Of a stretch of DNA of 64,000 bases, positions 24,013 through 31,679 are shown in pieces; within the stretch, counting starts at the first letter, position 1, and each line of letters begins with the position of its first letter. Below the pieces are notes generated by a model, which searched no databases, had not been told where the DNA came from, and saw nothing but the letters and a program-made list of their open reading frames with translations. The stretch covers positions 124,001 to 188,000 of the forward strand of contig NZ_JAGHRE010000011.1 in assembly GCF_017743935.1 (NCBI RefSeq), written 5' to 3'. The position numbers were made by a program, and so were the translations under genes. This DNA comes from Tropicibacter sp. R16_0 (GTDB taxonomy: Bacteria; Pseudomonadota; Alphaproteobacteria; Rhodobacterales; Rhodobacteraceae).

Positions 24013-25554
24013 ATGAAAAGAACACTCGCTGTCATCGCATCGCTGCTTTGCAGTTCGGTTGCCGCTGAAACATACGACATCGTGATCGCAAACGGACGTG
24101 TCATTGATCCGGAAACCAAGTTGGATGCTGTGCGGAACGTCGGCATCATTGGCGAAGAAATCGCGGCGGTCAGCGAATTTCCTTTGGACGGAAATATGAC
24201 CATAGATGCGACCGGCCAGGTCGTGGCACCTGGCTTTGTTGACTTGCATGCGCATGGTCAAAACATCGGGGACTATCGGATGTTGGCCGTGCAGGGTGTA
24301 ACGACGGCCTTGGAGCTGGAATCTGGCGTGCTGCCCATCGCAGCTTGGTACAAGGATCAGGCAGAAAAGAACTTGCCAATCAACTATGGCGCGTCCGCCG
24401 CGTGGACCTATGGGCGGATTGCCGCATTCCTTGGTGAAGGACCTGTTGCCACGGTCGAGTATTTTCAGGACGCGCAATCCGAGGACACTTGGAAGTCCGA
24501 AATCGCGGTTGGTACGCTAAAAGACAAAATTCTGTCCCTTGTTGAGCAGGGCCTAATAGAAGGCGCTTTGGGAATTGGTATCAATGCGGGGTATGCCCCC
24601 GGATACGGGCAGAAGGAGTATTTCGCGCTGGCAAAAATGGCGGCTGAGTACGGGGTCGCCACGTATACCCACGTTCGCTATGCCTCGAATTTGGAACCTC
24701 AAGGGTCGTTCGAAGCTATCAAGGAACTTATTGCCAATGCGGCTCTGACGGGCGCGCACATGCATATTTGCCATATCAATTCGTCATCCCTTTCCGACAT
24801 CGAAGCAACACTTGATCTGGTCGAGCGCGCTCAAGCCCAAGGGATAAATGTGACTGCTGAGGCGTATCCCTATGGTGCAGCAAACACCGTGGTTGGCGCG
24901 GCGATGTTCTCAGGCGACGGCTGGCGCGAGCGAATGAACTCGACCGCTCAAAACTTCCAGTTGGGATCCGACAGGATGACGGAAGAAGAGTTGGCGGACT
25001 ATCAGGAAAATGCGCCGGGCACATTCATCACATGGCACTTTCTGGATGAAGCCGACCCGGATGCTTTGGCAATTCTGGACAAGTCCATCACGCACCCTGC
25101 CGTCATGATCGCGTCCGACGCGGTGTTTTGGTCCTATTTCGATGAGAACGGAATGGTCTTGAACTATGAAGGGGAAGAATGGCCTCTGCCTGATCGTGTT
25201 TTCAGCCATCCACGGTCGGCTGGCGCAAACGCGAAAATTCTTCGTTCTTATGTGCGCGAGCGCGGCTTGCTGTCCATGTCCGAGGCAATACGCAAAATGT
25301 CTTTGATGCCAGCTCAAACGCTTGAAGAGTTCGTTCCACAAATGCGCAAAAAGGGCCGTCTGCAAGTTGGCATGGACGCGGACGTAGTGGTTTTTGATCC
25401 TTTGACCGTCACGGACAGAGCGACGTTTGAAAACGCAAACCAGTCAGCAACAGGTGTACGGACCGTTCTGGTGAACGGGACGCCTGTTGTGCTGGATTCG
25501 GAACTTGTTCTTGATGCCGCGCCGGGAAAGGCAATTCGCCGTTCCGTGAAATGA
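24013..25554 (+). CDS. Exported amidohydrolase (D-aminoacylase/dihydroorotase-like)
   Basis: Metal-dependent hydrolase of 513 residues with a signal peptide (MKRTLAVIASLLCSSVAAE, cleavage likely after VAA), hence periplasmic. The amidohydrolase fold is complete. The beta-sandwich lead YDIVIANGRVIDP is followed by GFVDLHAHG with the HxH pair, then THVRYASN and HICHINSSS with two His ligands, and SDAVFW with the catalytic Asp. Close relatives hydrolyse N-acyl-D-amino acids or similar amides. The coding sequence is visibly less G/C-rich than its neighbours (about 50% in a line I counted) and uses AGA, GGA and TTG codons freely, which suggests later acquisition. It is a single gene. Confidence 0.85.
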   Translation: MKRTLAVIASLLCSSVAAETYDIVIANGRVIDPETKLDAVRNVGIIGEEIAAVSEFPLDGNMTIDATGQVVAPGFVDLHAHGQNIGDYRMLAVQGVTTALELESGVLPIAAWYKDQAEKNLPINYGASAAWTYGRIAAFLGEGPVATVEYFQDAQSEDTWKSEIAVGTLKDKILSLVEQGLIEGALGIGINAGYAPGYGQKEYFALAKMAAEYGVATYTHVRYASNLEPQGSFEAIKELIANAALTGAHMHICHINSSSLSDIEATLDLVERAQAQGINVTAEAYPYGAANTVVGAAMFSGDGWRERMNSTAQNFQLGSDRMTEEELADYQENAPGTFITWHFLDEADPDALAILDKSITHPAVMIASDAVFWSYFDENGMVLNYEGEEWPLPDRVFSHPRSAGANAKILRSYVRERGLLSMSEAIRKMSLMPAQTLEEFVPQMRKKGRLQVGMDADVVVFDPLTVTDRATFENANQSATGVRTVLVNGTPVVLDSELVLDAAPGKAIRRSVK

Positions 25555-25944
25555 ATGACATAACTATGGACTTAAAGCGACCGTTCGTTGGACCTGAAGG
25601 TGCACAATTCAGCACTGGAATTTAACATCAGGGATCGTTTTGTCCTGACTGCAAGTATAGGGCGTGTGGTGGCGCCTAACGGGCCACAATGCCCGGGCCG
25701 CAGATTGCGGGCTTCATGTCGAGCTTGGTTGCAGAAATCGTTAATCAACCTTTTGGTTGAATATGGGAATCCGGGGATTTCAGGAGGTTTTGCGACCAGA
25801 GTTGTGTTCCGGGGGACTCCAGGCATCTTCTTTTTTGGTTACAAAACAGCATCTTACATGTATTTCAACTGCGGCATAACTGTCGTTGACTCTGAGCCCC
25901 CTGAGCCTTAGCACCACACCCAAGACAACGTGAGGGGTTCACCC
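25555..25944. other. Leader region before the F0 operon
   Basis: 390 bases without a supported gene. It must carry the atp promoter and a leader. TTAATCAACCTTTTGGTTGAATAT (positions 25741-25764) can form a short hairpin around CAACC and GGTTG. No riboswitch pattern is recognised. Confidence 0.4.
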
Positions 25945-26286
25945 GTGACCGAAGAGGACCAAAAGCAGCGCCTGTCGCAGCTGGAGGCGCGGATCGCGAC
26001 GGTGAAAAAGGCGCAAGAGCCGGCCGAGCGTGTGGATCGGGGCTTTTCCCATGGCGAGCTTGCCTGGCGAATGGTCATCGAAATGACGGCCGGCATCGGG
26101 ATCGGCTTTGGCATTGGGTACGGGTTGGATTACCTGTTCGGGACGATCCCGATATTCCTGGTGTTGTTTACACTGTTGGGCCTTGCCGCCGGCATCAAGA
26201 CGATGATGCGCAGCGCGAAAGAGGTTCAGGACAAGGCATTGGCCGCCGAACAAGATACCGGCGCCGAGAAGAACGAGAGGGACTAG
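25945..26286 (+). CDS. atpI: ATP synthase subunit I (AtpI)
   Basis: Small membrane protein of 113 residues that helps assemble the c-ring. A charged N-terminal coiled coil (LSQLEARIATVKKAQE) is followed by two transmembrane segments, IEMTAGIGIGFGIGYGLDYL and IFLVLFTLLGLAAGIKTM, and a charged tail. It starts with GTG after TGAGGGG. It is first gene of the alphaproteobacterial F0 operon. Confidence 0.92.
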   Translation: MTEEDQKQRLSQLEARIATVKKAQEPAERVDRGFSHGELAWRMVIEMTAGIGIGFGIGYGLDYLFGTIPIFLVLFTLLGLAAGIKTMMRSAKEVQDKALAAEQDTGAEKNERD

Positions 26287-26289
26287 ATC

Positions 26290-27045
26290 GTGGCAAGCGA
26301 TACGACCGCAGAAGGCAGCAGCCTGGTTTTCCATCCGATGGATCAATTCATCGTCAAGCCGCTGTTTGGCGACGGCGCGGTTGGTATGTTCACCATCACC
26401 AACGTGACCCTGTGGCTGGCTCTGGCCATCGTCGCCGTCATCGCCCTGCTGGTTCTGCCGACCTCCAAGCGTGCCATCGTCCCCGGCCGCGGCCAGTCGA
26501 TCGCGGAACTGACCTATGGCTTCATCTACAAGATGGTCGAAGACGTCTGCGGTAAGGACGGCATCAAGTTCTTCCCCTACATCATGACGCTCTTCATGTT
26601 CATCGTCAGCGCCAACTTCCTGGGCCTGCTGCCGATGTCCTTCACCACCACATCGCATTTTGCCGTGACCGCCGTACTCGCTCTGGCCGTGTTCCTGACC
26701 GTGACCGTTCTGGGTTTCGTCATTAACGGTGCCGGTTTCCTGGGCCTGTTCTGGGTGTCGAGCGCGCCTCTGGCGCTGCGCCCCATCCTGGCCGTGATCG
26801 AGCTGATCTCGTACTTTGTACGCCCCGTCAGCCACTCTATCCGTCTTGCTGGTAACGTTATGGCCGGTCACGCGGTGATCAAGGTGTTTGCAGGCTTCGC
26901 CGCAATCACAGTGATCTCGCCGGTATCCGTTCTGGCAATCACGGCCATGTACGGCCTGGAAATCCTCGTGGCCTTCATCCAGGCCTACGTGTTCACAATT
27001 CTGACCTGTGTGTATCTGAAAGATGCGCTGCATCCGTCGCACTAA
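26290..27045 (+). CDS. atpB: ATP synthase F0 subunit a
   Basis: Proton-channel subunit of 251 residues with five to six transmembrane helices. The essential Arg lies in the helix [18 protein letters not shown], and [17 protein letters not shown] is the last helix. It starts with GTG after GAGAGGG, four bases from the atpI stop. Confidence 0.96.
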   Translation: MASDTTAEGSSLVFHPMDQFIVKPLFGDGAVGMFTITNVTLWLALAIVAVIALLVLPTSKRAIVPGRGQSIAELTYGFIYKMVEDVCGKDGIKFFPYIMTLFMFIVSANFLGLLPMSFTTTSHFAVTAVLALAVFLTVTVLGFVINGAGFLGLFWVSSAPLALRPILAVIELISYFVRPVSHSIRLAGNVMAGHAVIKVFAGFAAITVISPVSVLAITAMYGLEILVAFIQAYVFTILTCVYLKDALHPSH

Positions 27046-27093
27046 GGTTCTGAACCCCCAAAATCGAAACTTCCAATCGTAAGGAGAATTCTC

Positions 27094-27318
27094 ATGGAAG
27101 GCGATCTCGCACACATCGGCGCAGGCCTGGCAGCAATCGGTTCCGGCGCAGCCGCAATCGGTGTTGGTAACGTGGCTGGCAACTTCCTGGCCGGCGCTCT
27201 GCGCAACCCTTCGGCCGCCGCATCGCAAACCGCGACCCTGTTCATCGGTATCGCGTTCGCAGAAGCTCTGGGCATCTTCGCATTCCTGGTCGCTCTGCTG
27301 CTGATGTTCGCCGTCTAA
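27094..27318 (+). CDS. atpE: ATP synthase F0 subunit c
   Basis: Rotor-ring proteolipid of 74 residues: two hydrophobic helices, the first glycine/alanine-rich ([20 protein letters not shown]) and the second carrying the proton-binding Glu in [11 protein letters not shown]. The polar loop RNPSAA is present. The ribosome site AAGGAGAA is strong, in line with the high c-subunit stoichiometry. Confidence 0.96.
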   Translation: MEGDLAHIGAGLAAIGSGAAAIGVGNVAGNFLAGALRNPSAAASQTATLFIGIAFAEALGIFAFLVALLLMFAV

Positions 27319-27404
27319 GACCTTCGGGAACCGACATCCTTACGGTTGGGCAGTTCGACACGCTCGCACTGCCCAATGTAAGCTAAGTTTCCAAGGAGAC
27401 CGAC

Positions 27405-27950
27405 ATGGCAACTGAGACCAAAGACATCGTCAGCGCCTGCGTCGACTCGTACGGCAGCGCGGTCGGTATGCCCCAGCTCTGCGGAGAGTGGATGGGCAAC
27501 CAGATCTTCTGGCTCGTCATTACGCTGGTCGTGATCTTTCTGATCCTGTCGCGTGTGGCTCTGCCGCGCATCGGTGCCATCCTGGCCGAACGTCAGGGCA
27601 CCATCACAAACGACATTGCCGCCGCCGAGGACTTGAAGGCCAAAGCGGTTGAAGCGGAAGAAGCCTACAACAAGGCTCTGGCCGATGCCCGTGCGCAAGC
27701 ACAGGCCATCGCAGCCGAGGCACGCGCCGAAATCCAGGCAGATCTGGATGCAGCGATTGCCAAGGCAGACGCCGAGATTGCCGCCAAGGCAGCTGAATCG
27801 GAAGCGGCAATTGCCGAGATCCGTGCCGGTGCCCTGGACAGCATTCAGGCTGTTGCCAAAGACACCGCAGGTGAGATCGTGACCGCCCTGGGTGGTCAGG
27901 CAGATGAGGCCGGTATCGCTGGTGCGGTCGACGCCCGGATGAAAGGATAA
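27405..27950 (+). CDS. atpF': ATP synthase F0 subunit b' (AtpF')
   Basis: Stator subunit of 181 residues. It has a short N-terminal lead, one membrane helix ([20 protein letters not shown]) and a long Ala/Glu-rich coiled coil. The split into b' and b genes is typical of photosynthetic lineages and their alphaproteobacterial relatives. The gene is sometimes called atpG or atpX. Confidence 0.92.
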   Translation: MATETKDIVSACVDSYGSAVGMPQLCGEWMGNQIFWLVITLVVIFLILSRVALPRIGAILAERQGTITNDIAAAEDLKAKAVEAEEAYNKALADARAQAQAIAAEARAEIQADLDAAIAKADAEIAAKAAESEAAIAEIRAGALDSIQAVAKDTAGEIVTALGGQADEAGIAGAVDARMKG

Positions 27951-27955
27951 GAGCC

Positions 27956-28516
27956 ATGCGTAACACTCTCGCCCTTATCCTGACAGCAGGCGTTGCAAGC
28001 CCCGCGCTTGCCGCAAGCGGTCCGTTCTTTTCGCTGGGCAACACCGACTTTGTGGTGACGCTGGGCTTCCTGGTGTTCATCGGGGTGCTGTTCTACTTCA
28101 AGGTGCCCGGCATGATCGGCGGTGCGCTGGACAATCGCGCTCAGGGCATCCAGTCCGAGCTTGATGAAGCCCGTGCATTGCGTGATGAAGCCCAAGCCCT
28201 GCTGGCCTCGTATGAGCGCAAGCAGAAAGAGGTTCAGGACCAGGCTGCCGCTATTGTGGCCGCTGCAAAAGAAGACGCCGCTCTGGCAGCAGAGCAGGCC
28301 AAAGCCGATCTGGAAGTATCGATTGCACGCCGTCTGGCCGCTGCTCAGGACCAGATTGCATCGGCTGAGGCTTCGGCTGTCAAAGAGGTTCGCGACCAGG
28401 CCATCGCCATCGCCGTTTCGGCGGCAAACGAGGTGATCGCCAAGCAGATGACTGCAGCGCAAGGCAATAAGCTGATCGACGCGGCCATCGCTGAAGTGGA
28501 CGCAAAACTGCACTAA
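27956..28516 (+). CDS. atpF: ATP synthase F0 subunit b
   Basis: Stator subunit of 186 residues. The N-terminus looks like a signal sequence ([18 protein letters not shown]) and is followed by one membrane helix ([19 protein letters not shown]) and a coiled coil starting at [16 protein letters not shown]. It begins five bases after atpF' and ends the operon before a strong terminator. Confidence 0.93.
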   Translation: MRNTLALILTAGVASPALAASGPFFSLGNTDFVVTLGFLVFIGVLFYFKVPGMIGGALDNRAQGIQSELDEARALRDEAQALLASYERKQKEVQDQAAAIVAAAKEDAALAAEQAKADLEVSIARRLAAAQDQIASAEASAVKEVRDQAIAIAVSAANEVIAKQMTAAQGNKLIDAAIAEVDAKLH

Positions 28517-28542
28517 GCTGATCGCGACAAACGATTTGAAAG

Positions 28543-28570
28543 AACCCGGCTGGTGAGGCCGGGTTTTTTT
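28543..28570 (+). terminator. Rho-independent terminator of the F0 operon
   Basis: AACCCGGC and GCCGGGTT form an 8-bp stem around TGGTGAG, and the stem runs into seven consecutive T. It lies 27 bases after the atpF stop. Confidence 0.9.
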
Positions 28571-28594
28571 GTGGCTTGAGAGGCTGGTACATTG

Positions 28595-28792
28595 GAGGAG
28601 CTCCCGCCCGTCGTTGATGCCCCTAACGGGACATCGCCTCCCGTTGGGCCGGGCCTCGCTGCGCTCGGCGGTTGTTTGTTTTGGCGGAGCGACTGCCCCA
28701 AACGGACCCGCGCCGGGCTTTGCCCGGCGCTCGGCCCAAGGCCGTTAGCGGTGCTGGCGCAGCCAGGATCGCTCGGGTGCGGGAGTGCCCCC
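28595..28792. repeat. Structured intergenic repeat, copy C (two inverted modules)
   Basis: The left module is reversed: CTCCCGCCCGTCGTT, small hairpin GATGCCCC and GGGACATC, then CCTCCCGTTGGGCC. The right module runs forward: stem GCGCCGGGC-ttt-GCCCGGCGC, CGGCCCAAGG, and GCGGGAGTGCCCCC at the end. The ends are inverted (GGAGCTCCCGC against GCGGGAGTGCC). The element lies directly after the atp terminator and before the convergent GntR gene end. Confidence 0.78.
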
Positions 28793-28818
28793 GTGTCTAG
28801 CGCGTGCGAGGAGAGGTG

Positions 28819-29589
28819 TTAGCCCTGACCGGTTTCGTGTTCCAGCCGTTGTCGCGCGATGGCCTCGTTGCGTTCGGCGATCTGCTGGTCGGACAGGCAC
28901 TGTTTTACGAAACTCAGATGCGCTTCAACCGCAGCCTTGGCGCCGATGGGATCGCGGGCCTGCAGAGCATCGTTGATGGCGCGGTGCTGATCCAGGATCG
29001 AGGCGCGGGTGTGTTGCTGGTGGAACATGATCCGCCGGTTGTAGAACACGCCAGCCCGCAACAGATCGAACATCGACCGCATCATATGGAGCATCACGAC
29101 ATTGTGGCTCGCCTCAAGGATGGCCATGTGGAACTCGGCGTCCAGTCGCGCCTCTTCGTCCGAACCAGGAGAGCCATGGGCCACGACCATCTTGTCAAAG
29201 ATCGCTTGTATCACCTTGAGGTCGCTGTCCGACCCCAGCCTTGCCGCCCGCTCTGCCGCCAGACTTTCAATGTCGCGCCGGAATGAGAGGTAGTCGAACA
29301 TGGCCTCGTCATGGGCGCCAAAGAGCCGCGTCAAAGCGGGGGAAAATGCGTTGCCCAGGACCTCGGCCACAAAGACGCCCGAACCAGCCTTGGCGGTGAG
29401 CAATCCCTGCTCTTGCAGCTCGGCAATGGCGTCACGCAGGGACGGGCGCGAAACTCCCAACCTGTCGGCCAGTTCGCGCTCTGACGGTAGACGTTCGCCC
29501 GGGCGCAGGATTCCGCGGAGGATCAGCAGTTCGATCTGACGCACCACCGAGGTCGACAGTTTCTCGGGCTGGACTTTCTGAAAGGGCAT
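28819..29589 (-). CDS. FadR-type GntR regulator (FCD domain)
   Basis: Regulator of 256 residues. The winged helix is LSTSVVRQIELLILRGILRPG, LPSERELADRLGVSRPSLRDAI and LQEQGLLTAKAGSGVFV. The FCD ligand domain follows from about residue 90, with Asp and His residues (DAEFHMAILEASHN, DQHRAI) that usually bind a metal and an organic acid. It is close to the LldR/PdhR subgroup. The ATG at 29589 follows GAAGG; a TTG nine codons upstream is less likely. It is divergent from an aminotransferase that shares its operator motif. Confidence 0.9.
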   Translation of the reverse strand: MPFQKVQPEKLSTSVVRQIELLILRGILRPGERLPSERELADRLGVSRPSLRDAIAELQEQGLLTAKAGSGVFVAEVLGNAFSPALTRLFGAHDEAMFDYLSFRRDIESLAAERAARLGSDSDLKVIQAIFDKMVVAHGSPGSDEEARLDAEFHMAILEASHNVVMLHMMRSMFDLLRAGVFYNRRIMFHQQHTRASILDQHRAINDALQARDPIGAKAAVEAHLSFVKQCLSDQQIAERNEAIARQRLEHETGQG

Positions 29590-29609
29590 GACCGGGCCTT
29601 CGTTCAAAT

Positions 29610-29628
29610 TGGTCAAAACATATGACCA
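29610..29628. promoter_or_regulatory. GntR operator candidate, regulator side
   Basis: TGGTCA and TGACCA form a perfect 6-bp inverted repeat with a 7-base spacer, matching the TGGTNNNNNACCA-like shape of FadR/PdhR operators. It lies 20 bases before the regulator start. The same GTCA-N7-TGAC core recurs at 29697-29711. Confidence 0.65.
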
Positions 29629-29696
29629 CGGCTGCAGCGTGGCTGCAAGCGGGGAAAGGTCAGAGAGGCTGACTGATCACAATTGCTGTAACAAAG

Positions 29697-29711
29697 GTCA
29701 GCATATTTGAC
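29697..29711. promoter_or_regulatory. GntR operator candidate, aminotransferase side
   Basis: GTCA-gcatatt-TGAC has the same core and 7-base spacing as the site at 29610-29628. It lies 51 bases before the aminotransferase start, so one regulator probably controls both divergent genes. Confidence 0.55.
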
Positions 29712-29762
29712 TTAACCCGATGTCCGCCTAGGCTGGCCCGCAGTTTTGGAGGAGAGAGACAG

Positions 29763-30980
29763 ATGAAGTTAGAGGAGATGTTCGCGACCCGCGCCGACCG
29801 GCTCAAGGCCTCGGAAATCCGCGAGTTGCTGAAACTGCTGGATCAGCCCGACATCATCTCATTTGCAGGCGGAATCCCGGACCCGGCGCTGTTCCCGGCC
29901 GAAGCGTTTCAAGCGGCCTATACCAGGGCCCTGGACGCGCAGCATCAAGCCAAGGCGCTGCAGTATTCGGTGAGCGAGGGATATCTGCCATTGCGGGAAT
30001 GGCTGGCGGATCACATGGCGAGCATCGGAGTGCCTTGCGACGTGGACAACATCCTGATCACATCCGGTTCACAGCAGGCGTTGGATTACTTGGGCAAGCT
30101 GATGCTGTCGCCGGGGGACACGGCACTGGTCAATTGGCCCACGTATCTGGGAGCCTTGGCGGCGTTCAACGCGTACGAGCCGCGATTTGATCGGTTGGAT
30201 CTGGGCGTCAATCATGACGTGTCCGACTATGCCGAACGAGCAGAAGCGGCTGGTGGACGGGTCAAGTTTGCCTATCTCTCAGCAGATTTCTCGAACCCAA
30301 CGGGCGAGACGGTGGATGCAGCAGGGCGCGTTCGTCTGCTGGACATGGCCGACACGCTGGATTGTGCGATCATCGAGGACGGAGCCTATCAGGCATTGCG
30401 TTACGACGGTCAGGCGATCAAGCCGATCCTGGCGATGGAACTTGATCAGAAAGGCGATCTGGAGGCCTGTCGGACGATTTATTGCGGGTCGTTCTCCAAG
30501 ACCCTCTCGCCGGGGCTGCGTGTGGGCTGGATCGTGGCCGCCAAGCCGGTGATCGCGAAGCTGGTGCTGATGAAACAGGCGGCGGATCTGCATTCGCCGA
30601 CCATCAACCAGATGGCCATTCATGGTGTGGCCGAGGCTTGTTTTTACGAGCACGTAAGCAATCTACGCGCAGCCTATAGCGCGCGCCGGGATGCGATGCT
30701 GGCCGCTTTGGCCGATCACATGCCTGAAGGCGTTGAATGGACAAGGCCCGAGGGGGGCATGTTTGTCTGGATCACCCTGCCCAAGGGCATGGACGGGGCC
30801 ACACTGTTGGACCGTGCGGTCCGAGAGGAGCGGGTGGCGTTTGTCCCAGGTGGCGCATTCTTTGCCGATGGATCAGGGACCAACACGATCCGGCTGAGTT
30901 TTTCCAACTCGGATAAGACGGCGATTGATGAAGGCGTGGCCAGATTGGGTGCGGTTCTGCGGCGGAGTCTGTCTGACTAA
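29763..30980 (+). CDS. PLP-dependent aminotransferase, class I (2-aminoadipate type)
   Basis: Fold-type I aminotransferase of 405 residues. ISFAGGIPDPALFP and SEGYLPLREWLADHM match the LysN/2-aminoadipate aminotransferase group. ITSGSQQALDYLGKLML binds the cofactor phosphate, ADFSNPTGETV holds the Asn-Pro, and GSFSKTLSPGLRVGW holds the Schiff-base Lys and phosphate-binding Arg. SFSNSD near the end is the substrate carboxylate Arg region. The natural substrate is not evident. It is controlled, by inference, by the divergent GntR regulator. Confidence 0.88.
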   Translation: MKLEEMFATRADRLKASEIRELLKLLDQPDIISFAGGIPDPALFPAEAFQAAYTRALDAQHQAKALQYSVSEGYLPLREWLADHMASIGVPCDVDNILITSGSQQALDYLGKLMLSPGDTALVNWPTYLGALAAFNAYEPRFDRLDLGVNHDVSDYAERAEAAGGRVKFAYLSADFSNPTGETVDAAGRVRLLDMADTLDCAIIEDGAYQALRYDGQAIKPILAMELDQKGDLEACRTIYCGSFSKTLSPGLRVGWIVAAKPVIAKLVLMKQAADLHSPTINQMAIHGVAEACFYEHVSNLRAAYSARRDAMLAALADHMPEGVEWTRPEGGMFVWITLPKGMDGATLLDRAVREERVAFVPGGAFFADGSGTNTIRLSFSNSDKTAIDEGVARLGAVLRRSLSD

Positions 30981-31014
30981 GGAATTGTTAACCATTCCTG
31001 CCGAGGGTGGCGGC

Positions 31015-31566
31015 ATGATCCGGTTCCTTGCCTTTGCCACCCTTTGGCTGGCTGCCGCCTGCGCCCCGCCCGAGGCGGGGTTCACCGCAGGTGAGCCGGT
31101 TCAGAGGTTGAGCGTCGGCGGCTATTCCGTCGAGGTTCAGATCAACGACAACGTGGTCAAGGCGCGGCGACGTGTGTCGGACCTGCACAATGCGGATGCC
31201 TATTACGTGGCGCTTGAGCAGATGATGGGCAAGCTGTCGGGCTGTCCCATCGCCAAGGTGTACCGGGTCAGCCGCTTTGTGACTTGGGGCGTCAAGGGGT
31301 GCAATCCGGCACAAGCGAAAGCGTTCATTGCGCAAGCGGACAAAATTGTTGCTGAGATCGCGGATGCGGGCCAGACGCCTCAATATGACTGTCGCGAATG
31401 GAATTCGGTCACGGCTTCCAGCGGGGCCGAGGTTTGGACAGACGTCACCTGCACGCCCTATGGCGGGACAACGGGGCAAAGTTTGCCCAAATTGGAATGC
31501 AGGCAGCGAACTTGGATCACGGCTTCGGGTGAGACGCGGACGGATATGACCTGCGACCCACAGTAG
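31015..31566 (+). CDS. Putative lipoprotein of unknown function
   Basis: Protein of 183 residues with a short hydrophobic signal ending LAAACAPPE; Cys16 would be lipidated, though the lipobox is not ideal. The mature part has several Cys (GCPIAKVYR, KGCNPAQA, YDCREW, TCTPYG, ECRQR, TCDP), which suggests disulfide bonds in the periplasm. I recognise no domain. An upstream in-frame extension exists but lacks a signal. It lies between the aminotransferase and smc. Confidence 0.65.
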   Translation: MIRFLAFATLWLAAACAPPEAGFTAGEPVQRLSVGGYSVEVQINDNVVKARRRVSDLHNADAYYVALEQMMGKLSGCPIAKVYRVSRFVTWGVKGCNPAQAKAFIAQADKIVAEIADAGQTPQYDCREWNSVTASSGAEVWTDVTCTPYGGTTGQSLPKLECRQRTWITASGETRTDMTCDPQ

Positions 31567-31679
31567 CAATATCTTGTGGATAACCTGAGGCGTCAGTCTA
31601 GATAAGGTGGCGTCAGCGTTGACAGGTCGCCAATGGCTGCGCAGGCTGGGTGAGACAAGGAATCACAAGGGCCCGCCAT

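Noticed and set aside
25939-27228. 429-residue minus-strand frame opposite the F0 operon
   Set aside because: It is antisense to atpI, atpB and atpE, which are unmistakable.
28143-28160. Possible repeat or CRISPR-like structure in the seven dispersed elements
   Set aside because: Copies are far apart, lack regular spacers and no cas genes are present.
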